Below, piece after piece: positions 1 through 5,619 of a DNA stretch of 9,172 nucleotides (the first letter of the stretch is position 1; every line of letters starts with the position of its first letter). Under the pieces are notes generated by a model, which saw nothing but the letters and a program-made list of their open reading frames with translations, made no database searches and was not told the origin of the DNA. The position numbers and the translations under genes are program-made. Origin of the DNA: CAYZQE01 sp964480635 (GTDB lineage Bacteria > Pseudomonadota > Gammaproteobacteria > GCA-001735895); contig CAYZQE010000094.1 in NCBI GenBank assembly GCA_964480635.1, positions 1 to 9,172 of the forward strand. Direction: 5' to 3'.

Positions 1-200
1 CTATGCCTAAGCAATCAGGCAAAGTAGCTCACTTCTGTTCAATGTGTGGGCCTAAGTTCTGTTCTATGAAAATCACCCAAGAAGTGCGTGAATATGCAGC
101 AAAGCAAACCGTTGATTTAAACGAAGTGCTTGTAACCGGCATGAAAGAAAAGTCTAAAGAATTCAGTAAAAAAGGCGCTGAAATTTATCAGCAAGTTTAA
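1..200 (+). CDS. thiC: Phosphomethylpyrimidine synthase ThiC, C-terminal fragment
   Basis: This is the last ~65 codons of ThiC, cut by the left edge of the window; the frame is open from base 3 and ends at TAA 198-200. ThiC is a cytoplasmic radical-SAM enzyme that converts aminoimidazole ribotide into hydroxymethylpyrimidine phosphate in thiamine biosynthesis. The fragment carries the diagnostic C-terminal cluster motif CSMCGPKFC (C-x2-C-x4-C), which binds the [4Fe-4S] cluster in this family, followed by the conserved SMKITQEVREYA stretch. The tail after it is of usual length, so the gene looks intact at its 3' end. The ATG at base 3 is internal, not the real start. Any thiamine pyrophosphate riboswitch would lie upstream, outside the window. 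Confidence 0.95.
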   Translation, partial: MPKQSGKVAHFCSMCGPKFCSMKITQEVREYAAKQTVDLNEVLVTGMKEKSKEFSKKGAEIYQQV

Positions 201-451
201 GTAGTTTTAATCAATCTGCAATAACCGCTTTTGCTATTGCTCTCTGTTGCGGGAGGGGCATAGTTTAGATGAATTTTAAAATGAGGTGAGAGGGGAGCCT
301 ATATTTATTTTTCAAGATAGGATTATAGCCATGAGTCATAAATTAGTTAATAAAGGGGGCTCTTAGCAACCTTTTAATGACATTTGTTGGCGTTAAACCT
401 ATCAGTTAAGAGAGCAATAGATGCCCTACCTTTTCAAGTAAACTTATGGTT
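201..451. other. Intergenic region between thiC and a decayed gene
   Basis: No convincing gene is seen. A short inverted repeat GCAATA (218-223) / TATTGC (235-240) follows the thiC stop but has no T-tract, so it is at best a weak terminator candidate. A second, looser inverted repeat pairs GCTCTTA (359-365) with TAAGAGaGC (407-415). An 11-codon ORF (ATG 331 to TAG 366) sits behind an AGGA-like purine stretch; nothing else supports its being translated. Confidence 0.4.
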
Positions 452-1297
452 TTAAAAAGTACCAAATATTGGCAGAGAGGGCTCATCTTTGATGGGTTCT
501 GGTTTTTTTGATTCTATTGTTGCAGCAATCGCCTTATCTTTTTCTTGTTGAAGGAGATTAATTTTTTCTAATAAATTGCTTAGCTTAATGTTTTTAGAAT
601 TGATTTGCAGACCCGCTCGTATGGTTTCTTGAGCTTGTTGATTTTCATTGATAGAAAATTGATATTCAGATAAAGACAGATAGGCATTATCAATATCCTT
701 TCTTAATTGAATATTTTGAGAGGCATTAAAGGATAAAAACTCTAATGATTGCAAGTGATCAACTGCTACAGCGATTGAATTAAGCGTTAATTGAGAGTCG
801 TTTAAAGAAAGCTGCGCATCTTTATACAAGCTATTAATTTGTTGCTGCCTTTGTGCTTCTTTTTTGATTTGAAAATCAACTTCAAATTGTTTTTTGGTTT
901 CTCTTTGTCGTTGTAATTCAACTGAAGCAATTCGTCGGTTTTCTTTGGTAGTCGCATCTGCTTCTTTACGTTTTATCTCATCCTCCAGAGCCTTTCGTTG
1001 TTTATTTTCATCTTTATTGATCGACGTATTTAACGTTTTAAGCTGTGCGTTATTTGGCGTGGCTCTTAGCCCTTCTATTAAAATTGATTTAGCTAGCGCT
1101 ATGTTTTTTCTATGTTTTTTAAATTATATTGCATTAGCGTTAAGCGATGATAAGTTTTGAACAAATACATCAAAATAATAGCCGTTTTCAGACAAGGTGC
1201 CGCCAACGCCAAGTAGTTTAAAAGTCACTTCAGGAAAGCCATCAGTTGTTAAGCCTGAACCCGTTAGTGCGCTAGGTCGTTCTGATTGGGCAAAATC
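452..1297 (-). pseudogene. Decayed or frameshifted TPR/coiled-coil-like protein gene
   Basis: On the minus strand the frame ending at TAA (454-452) is open for 223 residues back to 1123, yet contains no ATG or GTG; the only standard-type start in it is a TTG at 829-827, deep inside the conserved-looking part. The product is hydrophilic, rich in K/E/Q, with TPR-like helices (IALAKSILIEGLRATPNN near the N-terminus and AQETIRAGLQINSKN near the C-terminus), a coiled-coil middle and a Pro/Lys tail ending PSLPIFGTF. The same frame continues past a TAA (1126-1124) for 57 more protein-like codons to another TAA (1300-1298), suggesting nonsense decay. Alternatively, an ATG at 1134-1132 gives MQYNLKNIEKT then TAG; one extra base in the T6 run at 1104-1109 would join it to the long frame and give 227 residues. 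The function is unknown and I do not recognise the family. Opposite-strand ORFs here look like shadows. It is convergent with thiC. Confidence 0.6.
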
Positions 1298-1457
1298 TTA
1301 TTGTGAGTAGCTCAATGAAGCTCTTGGTGGGAAAACGTTTTTATTTTTATAATTTTTTAGATAAAACATTTTTATACCGACATTTTTAAGTAATGCCCTA
1401 CTTTATTTATAACATATGTTAGTGGTTTTGGCAGTATAAAAGGTGCTCTAAATATTT

Positions 1458-1463
1458 TATAAT
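1458..1463 (+). promoter_or_regulatory. Possible -10 element TATAAT just before the DUF4870-like gene
   Basis: A perfect TATAAT ends 6 bases before the first ATG (1470). If used, transcription would start at or next to the start codon, giving a leaderless or nearly leaderless mRNA. That would fit the absence of any Shine-Dalgarno sequence before this gene. A TTGGCA at 1428-1433 is too far upstream (24-base spacer) to be a normal -35 partner. In AT-rich DNA such hexamers arise by chance, so this is tentative. Confidence 0.3.
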
Positions 1464-1469
1464 ATAATT

Positions 1470-1826
1470 ATGATGAATTTAAATGAAATTAAAAATGATA
1501 CCGATGCAAAAGACAAAGAGTTAAGGCAATTTGTTTTTATTGGTTATATTTTACAGGCCGTTTTTTTTATTTTTGTAGTGACGCCACTTTTTGGCATGAT
1601 TATAAATTACATTAAAAAAGAGGATTTATTAAAGAGTCGTTATAGCTCACACTATCGCTGGCAGCAGAATACATTTTGGTTTGGATTGCTATGGATGGTT
1701 TTATCAGTGTTGACATACTTTTTATTAATTGGTTACGTTGTGTTTTTCTTTTTGGGTATTTGGTATATCTATCGGATTGCAAAAGGATGGATCTATTTAA
1801 TGGATGGAAAAGAGCTTTATAAATAA
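1470..1826 (+). CDS. Small DUF4870-like integral membrane protein
   Basis: The product has 118 residues: a short charged N-terminus (residues 1-19), then about three membrane segments at roughly 21-46, 67-88 and 89-106. The loop between segments one and two (IKKEDLLKSRYSSHYRWQQNTFW) resembles the conserved linker of DUF4870-type small membrane proteins, where a helix, 'S-H-x-R-W/F-Q-x-x-T-F' and two more helices recur. No enzymatic residues are evident and the function is unknown. Two ATGs are adjacent (1470 and 1473) and either could be used; no ribosome binding site is visible. The stop overlaps the msrB start in TAATG (1824-1828), implying translational coupling and that this is the first gene of the cluster running to about 3968. 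Confidence 0.75.
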   Translation: MMNLNEIKNDTDAKDKELRQFVFIGYILQAVFFIFVVTPLFGMIINYIKKEDLLKSRYSSHYRWQQNTFWFGLLWMVLSVLTYFLLIGYVVFFFLGIWYIYRIAKGWIYLMDGKELYK

Positions 1827-2206
1827 TGGTTAAGCAAAACTGGAAACAAAAGCTGAGTGATGCAGACTATAAAGTGTGTCGTGAAAAGGGCACTGAACGA
1901 GCGTTTAGTGGTGCTTATTGGGATACAAAAGAAGAGGGTGAATATCGCTGTAAGTGCTGTGATGACGTCTTATTTCAATCGAACACTAAGTTTGATTCGG
2001 GTACAGGATGGCCTTCTTTTTTTCAGTTTGAAAATAATTCGGTGCAAACACATACCGATGTGACACTAGGAATGAAACGTGTTGAGGTAACTTGCAAAAA
2101 TTGCGGCAGTCATTTAGGCCATGTTTTTGAAGATGGGCCTCAACCAACAGGGCAACGTTATTGCATTAATTCTGCCTCTTTAAACTTTGAGAAAACAAAT
2201 GACTGA
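1826..2206 (+). CDS. msrB: Peptide-methionine (R)-S-oxide reductase MsrB
   Basis: The product is a 126-residue cytoplasmic repair enzyme that reduces methionine-R-sulfoxide in proteins, with thioredoxin as usual electron donor. Visible landmarks are two zinc CxxC pairs (C42/C45 in YRCKCC and C90/C93 in CKNC), the substrate-pocket motif SGTGWPSF (58-65), GSHLGHVFEDGP (94-105), and the catalytic Cys113 in RYCINSASL. C44, lying inside the first CxxC, is an additional cysteine. The length is normal for a single-domain MsrB; there is no signal peptide and no fused MsrA domain. The ATG overlaps the upstream stop by one base, and the 3' end overlaps cyaY by eight bases (ATGACTGA), so translation is probably coupled on both sides. 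Confidence 0.96.
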   Translation: MVKQNWKQKLSDADYKVCREKGTERAFSGAYWDTKEEGEYRCKCCDDVLFQSNTKFDSGTGWPSFFQFENNSVQTHTDVTLGMKRVEVTCKNCGSHLGHVFEDGPQPTGQRYCINSASLNFEKTND

Positions 2207-2528
2207 AACTGAATTTATACAAATTGCCGAAGACACGATCTTTGCCATTGAAGATGCCTTAGATGAATGTGAGGTGGACATAGATTTTGATATGATGGGT
2301 GAGGTACTGACTTTAATTTTTGAAAATAAAAGTCAGGTGATTATCAATAAGCAAACACCATTAAAGCAAATTTGGGTGGCTGCCAAATCAGGTGGTTTTC
2401 ACTTTGATTATAACGATGATAAACAAGACTGGGTGCTTAATAGTGATTCAGAAAGAACACTAAATGAATGTTTAAATGAGTACTGTACTGCACAAGCAGG
2501 CCAAACTGTTCAATTAGCGTTGTCATAA
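2199..2528 (+). CDS. cyaY: Iron donor protein CyaY (bacterial frataxin)
   Basis: The product is a 109-residue frataxin homologue, which binds iron and modulates cysteine desulfurase activity during Fe-S cluster assembly. The first helix is acidic (E11, D12, E18, D19, D22, E23), the surface where frataxins bind iron. The signature strand PLKQIWVAAKSGGFHFDY spans 54-71 and a conserved Trp lies at 78. I chose ATG 2199 because it gives the usual family start (MTETEF); a TTG at 2187 in the same frame would add four residues inside msrB and is unlikely. The start overlaps the msrB stop by 8 bases. The next ORF begins three bases after this stop and is in the same reading frame. Confidence 0.95.
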   Translation: MTETEFIQIAEDTIFAIEDALDECEVDIDFDMMGEVLTLIFENKSQVIINKQTPLKQIWVAAKSGGFHFDYNDDKQDWVLNSDSERTLNECLNEYCTAQAGQTVQLALS

Positions 2529-2531
2529 AGA

Positions 2532-3038
2532 TTGGCTATTAAAAACCCCCTTGCTTATATCTCCCGCAATTTTCTAACCAAAACCATTCAATATTTAACT
2601 TGGCTTGGCTTTTTAGCGATTACTTGGGTCATTTTACAATACGTTTTTATTGGCTCTAGTCGCGCTATACCCATTATTAAAACGATAAACATTCATATTG
2701 ATGAGTTTAAGCAGCATGATGTTGTTATGGTGCAGCATCAGCAACTGCCTTTTATTTTAATACATCGCACGCCAAAGCAAGTCGCTGCGCTTAAACAAAA
2801 ACACCCTAAAGCTGATGCTTTGCGTTCGGTTAAAGATGAGTATTTTATTGCTCTAGCAATAGGAACTGATTATGGCTGTATTGTTTTAAAACATAAACAA
2901 GAGCAATTGAAAGAAAGCTGTAGTGCGGCTCTTTATGATTATTCGGGGCGATCTGTCTCAGGTAATAATGATCCTCTTAGAGTACCAAAAATGACGTACA
3001 ATGAGGCCACAAAGCTTTTTAATTTCACCTTAAAATAG
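2532..3038 (+). CDS. Membrane-anchored Rieske-like protein lacking most cluster ligands
   Basis: The product has 168 residues. A single membrane segment lies at about 20-41, as in the anchor of bc1 Rieske subunits, followed by a soluble domain. The strand IDEFKQHDVVMVQHQQLPFILIHRTPKQ (56-83) resembles the Rieske 'pGq...v.wrGkPvfi.rRTpe' region. Box I, normally C-T-H-x-G-C, reads G111-T-D-Y-G-C116. Box II, normally C-x-C-H-G-S-x-Y-D, reads C130-S-A-A-L-Y-D and is two residues shorter. The following SGRSVSGNNDPLRVPKMTY matches the 'SGR...GPAP.nL.vP.y' proline-loop region. By this alignment the box I cysteine and both histidine ligands are lost and one cysteine of the disulfide pair is lost, so a normal [2Fe-2S] cluster is not expected. 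Start: TTG 2532, three bases after the cyaY stop; no ATG or GTG is available before residue 65. The Rieske relationship is my reading of the sequence; function is unknown. Confidence 0.7.
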   Translation: MAIKNPLAYISRNFLTKTIQYLTWLGFLAITWVILQYVFIGSSRAIPIIKTINIHIDEFKQHDVVMVQHQQLPFILIHRTPKQVAALKQKHPKADALRSVKDEYFIALAIGTDYGCIVLKHKQEQLKESCSAALYDYSGRSVSGNNDPLRVPKMTYNEATKLFNFTLK

Positions 3039-3048
3039 AATATATATT

Positions 3049-3531
3049 ATGCCTTCTTTAGATATTGTGTCAGAAATAGACCATCACGAATTAACCAATG
3101 CTGTCGATCAAGCCAATAAAGAGATCAGTACACGTTATGACTTTAAAGGCTCGAACGCCAAAATAGAATCAAATGATGGGGGCTTAGTTTTACATGCTCA
3201 ATCAAAATTTCAATTACAACAGATGACTCCAATCATTCATCAAAAGTTATCCAAACGTGGCATTGATGTCTCTTGCTTAAAGTCTGGCACGGTTGAAGAA
3301 CATGCCACCACAGCAAAACAAGACATCAGCATTAATGAAGGTATTGATAAAGAACATGCTAAGAAGATTGTTAAATTCATCAAAGATTCTAAACTAAAGG
3401 TACAGGCTGCCATTCAAGGTGAGCAGGTTCGTGTTACGGGTAAAAAACGTGATGACTTACAAGACTTGATGGCACGCTTAAGAGGAGAGGAATTTGGTGT
3501 TCCTCTACAGTTTAATAATTTCAGAGATTAA
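3049..3531 (+). CDS. yajQ: YajQ family nucleotide-binding protein
   Basis: The product has 160 residues, the normal length for the YajQ/UPF0234 family. It opens with the family signature MPSLDIVSEID, continues with the AVDQANKEISTRYDFKGS region (18-35), and ends with the characteristic EFGVPLQFNNFRD. Family members are cytoplasmic two-domain nucleotide- or RNA-binding proteins; a Xanthomonas member binds cyclic di-GMP and acts with a transcription factor. Whether this one does so cannot be told from sequence. It starts 10 bases after the Rieske-like gene, with no clear Shine-Dalgarno (the gap is AT-rich), so it probably shares the upstream transcript. Confidence 0.95.
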   Translation: MPSLDIVSEIDHHELTNAVDQANKEISTRYDFKGSNAKIESNDGGLVLHAQSKFQLQQMTPIIHQKLSKRGIDVSCLKSGTVEEHATTAKQDISINEGIDKEHAKKIVKFIKDSKLKVQAAIQGEQVRVTGKKRDDLQDLMARLRGEEFGVPLQFNNFRD

Positions 3532-3542
3532 GGAGCAGATAA

Positions 3543-3968
3543 ATGAAAAATATAAAACTATTAATTGGTTTGGTCGTGGCTTTTACTAGCATTAATGCAC
3601 ATGCCTTTTGGGGCGGTAACAACGATTTTTTTGGTGGCAATGGTTGGGGTAATAACTGGCCAGTTTGGACACCGATGTATTGGATGGAGGAGTTTACAGG
3701 CGATAATAATTATAACGATTATTATGGGAATGCAAATCCATGGAGTGCAGCGCCTTTAAATAATATGCCCTTCACCAATCAACACAACGGAAACCCTTGG
3801 GGCCAAAATGGCGTGAATGCTAATTTTCCGCCTAATGGTTATTCACCTTATATAGGGGGAAGGCCAAATGCCGGATATCCAGCAGGTTATCCTCAAGGTT
3901 ACCGCCCCTTGTCCGGTTTTCAAAATATGCCCTTAGTGCCTTCTCGTGGGCCGACATCGTTTAGATAG
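3543..3968 (+). CDS. Secreted Gly/Asn/Trp/Pro-rich protein, sulfur-globule-protein-like
   Basis: The product has 141 residues, beginning with a Sec signal peptide (MKNIKLLIGLVVAFTSINAHA, cleavage after A21). The mature chain is low-complexity: an aromatic Gly/Asn section (FWGGNNDFFGGNGWGNNW, 22-39), a WTPMYWMEEF stretch (42-51), then Asn/Pro-rich sequence and a Tyr-Pro-Gly run (NAGYPAGYPQGYRP). It contains no cysteine. Composition and the AHA-FWGG start recall sulfur globule proteins (Sgp/CV2 type) of sulfur oxidisers and related secreted proteins of methylotrophs; the assignment rests on composition rather than a fold. A strong Shine-Dalgarno (AAGGAG, overlapping the yajQ stop) precedes the ATG. 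It is 11 bases from yajQ, so it is probably last in that operon. It could also be an unrelated secreted disordered protein. Confidence 0.65.
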   Translation: MKNIKLLIGLVVAFTSINAHAFWGGNNDFFGGNGWGNNWPVWTPMYWMEEFTGDNNYNDYYGNANPWSAAPLNNMPFTNQHNGNPWGQNGVNANFPPNGYSPYIGGRPNAGYPAGYPQGYRPLSGFQNMPLVPSRGPTSFR

Positions 3969-3974
3969 TTCTTT

Positions 3975-4006
3975 GCTGGCAGATGGGCTCAGTCTTACCT
4001 GTCAGC
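3975..4006 (+). other. Hairpin after the secreted protein gene
   Basis: GCTGGCAG (3975-3982) and CTGTCAGC (3999-4006) form an 8-pair stem with one G-T pair and a 16-base loop, six bases after the stop of the Gly/Asn-rich gene. No T-tract follows, so it is not a classical Rho-independent terminator. It may stabilise the 3' end of the transcript or act with Rho. The rest of 3969-4102 must hold the dsbC promoter if dsbC is separately transcribed, but no clear -35/-10 pair is seen. Confidence 0.35.
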
Positions 4007-4102
4007 GACATAATTGTCCTCAAATTTTATTTTGCTCTGAACTTAACGTTTAAAGTCAGTGTCATATAGCCACTTTTACTTAATCATTGTTACTAAAATT
4101 TT

Positions 4103-4843
4103 ATGAAATACTCAATTAATCAACCAATCTTCGCCCTTTGTGCCCTTATAGCCAGCTCTAGTTCTTTAGCGGTAGATAACCACACGGGTGGAATTACCGA
4201 TTTATTAGAAATGCGATTAGGCTATAGAGCTGAAGTTTCAGAGCCGATAGAGATGCCAGTAAAAGGTGTTTATCAAGTGAAGTTCGGAGATACCTACGGT
4301 TATTTAATTGAAAATGGGCGTTATCTTGTTCGAGGTGATTTCATTGATTTAAAAAATGCGAAAAACTATACAGAAGTTGCAAAGCGTGATGATGCAATAA
4401 AAAAATTAGCCGTGTTTGATGATAAAGATATGATTATTTACCCAGCCAAAGGTGAAACCAAAGAAACGATTACTATTTTTACGGATACTTCATGTCCTTA
4501 CTGTACAAAATTGCATGTCGAAGCAAAGCATTTAATTGATGCTGGTATTCAAGTGCAGTATTTACCTTTTCCTCGCGGTAGTAAAAGAGGGCCGGGTTAT
4601 AAAGAGCTACAGCAAGTTTGGTGTGCCAAAGATCGTGAGTATGCGATGCACGTTGCAAAAGGAACCGAACCTGGTGAGCTAGAGAATGATGGAACTTGCG
4701 ACCAAGCATCAATTGTGGATCTAGGTTTTGAAGTAGGTAATTCGATTGGAGTTACTGGAACCCCGGCTATTTTTACTTCAAAAGGCGTAAAAATAGATGG
4801 TTATGTCCCTTACGAGCGTTTAATCCCTATGCTACTTAATTAA
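4103..4843 (+). CDS. dsbC: Periplasmic thiol:disulfide isomerase, DsbC type
   Basis: The product has 246 residues with an N-terminal signal peptide (about residues 1-23). It isomerises wrong disulfides in periplasmic proteins and is kept reduced by DsbD. Residues 28-105 correspond to the N-terminal dimerisation domain and linker; the thioredoxin-fold domain follows (ETITIFTDTS...). The active site is CPYC at 131-134, in the context TDTSCPYCTKLH. CPYC is the DsbG-like variant; E. coli DsbC has CGYC. The cis-proline loop is GVTGTP with P221. C174 and C199 match the second, structural disulfide of DsbC. Overall segments such as LPFPRGS and VWCAKD favour DsbC over DsbG. The ATG has no obvious Shine-Dalgarno. 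The stop overlaps the esterase start (TAATG, 4841-4845). Confidence 0.9.
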   Translation: MKYSINQPIFALCALIASSSSLAVDNHTGGITDLLEMRLGYRAEVSEPIEMPVKGVYQVKFGDTYGYLIENGRYLVRGDFIDLKNAKNYTEVAKRDDAIKKLAVFDDKDMIIYPAKGETKETITIFTDTSCPYCTKLHVEAKHLIDAGIQVQYLPFPRGSKRGPGYKELQQVWCAKDREYAMHVAKGTEPGELENDGTCDQASIVDLGFEVGNSIGVTGTPAIFTSKGVKIDGYVPYERLIPMLLN

Positions 4844-5619
4844 TGCCGCTGCTGCATTATGTTGAATTAGGCGATGCATCACATCAAAGCATTGTCATCA
4901 TTCACGGTTTGTTTGGCTCACATAAAAATTGGAGCCGAATCAGTCAAAAGCTAGCTAATCACTATCACGTTATTACAGTGGATTGCCGTAACCACGGTGA
5001 TTCATTTAATAGTATGAACATGAATTATCACCTTATGGCTAATGATGTTTGGTTGCTTGTAGAGCATTTGAAACTCAAAAAACCTATTGTGATGGGTCAC
5101 AGTATGGGGGGTAAAATTGCGATGCAATTAATCTCTGAACATAAGGATAAGTTTTCTCAACTTGTGGTCGTCGACATTGCGCCAGTCGCTTATCAACATG
5201 CTTACAATGATTTAATTTTACCCATTTTAAATGTAGATATTACGAATATTAAAAACCGTAAACAGGTAGATGAAGAGCTTAAATCATCTATTGATGATGA
5301 TTTTGTACGTTTATTTTTATTACAAAGCTTGTCGCATATTGATAAACGTTGGTATTGGAAAATAGATTGGCAAAACCTATTAGATAATATGAGCTCGATT
5401 GTAGCAGCGCCAGTTTTAGATAATAAGTTAACGCTTAAAAGTTTATTTGTATTTGGCGAAAAATCTGAATATTACAGTCAAGCAGGTTTAGAGAGCATCA
5501 ACGAAAACTTTTCACAGCTTAATATTGAAGTGGTAGCCAATGGAAACCATTGGCTACACTATGAACATGCAGACGAGTTTATGGTGCTTTTAAATAAACA
5601 TTTACCACTGACCGGTTAA
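4843..5619 (+). CDS. ybfF: Alpha/beta-hydrolase esterase, YbfF family
   Basis: The product has 258 residues, cytoplasmic, with no signal peptide. It is a serine hydrolase of the YbfF type, reported to cleave short acyl esters and acyl-CoA thioesters; the physiological substrate is unknown. The oxyanion-region motif HGLFGSHKNW spans 21-30, the DCRNHGDS motif 47-54, and the nucleophile elbow GHSMGG places Ser87. Asp111 (VVVDIAP) and His236 (GNHWLH) complete the likely triad. The ATG overlaps the dsbC stop by one base, so the two genes are probably co-transcribed. Its 3' end overlaps the convergent ahpF by 18 bases. Confidence 0.9.
   Translation: MPLLHYVELGDASHQSIVIIHGLFGSHKNWSRISQKLANHYHVITVDCRNHGDSFNSMNMNYHLMANDVWLLVEHLKLKKPIVMGHSMGGKIAMQLISEHKDKFSQLVVVDIAPVAYQHAYNDLILPILNVDITNIKNRKQVDEELKSSIDDDFVRLFLLQSLSHIDKRWYWKIDWQNLLDNMSSIVAAPVLDNKLTLKSLFVFGEKSEYYSQAGLESINENFSQLNIEVVANGNHWLHYEHADEFMVLLNKHLPLTG

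Noticed and set aside
331..366. 11-codon leader-peptide-like ORF in the thiC downstream region
   Set aside because: There is no plus-strand gene directly downstream to regulate and no run of regulatory codons; the AGGA-like sequence alone is weak support.
894..1160. 88-codon plus-strand ORF
   Set aside because: It lies opposite the TPR/coiled-coil frame, has an improbable Ser/Leu/Phe-rich composition typical of the antisense of K/E/Q-rich coding sequence, and has no ribosome binding site.
421..1406. Direct repeat ATGCCCTAC at 421-429 and 1393-1401 flanking the decayed gene
   Set aside because: A 9-base match within about 1 kb is expected by chance, and the sequence beyond it diverges, so it is not good evidence of a mobile insertion.
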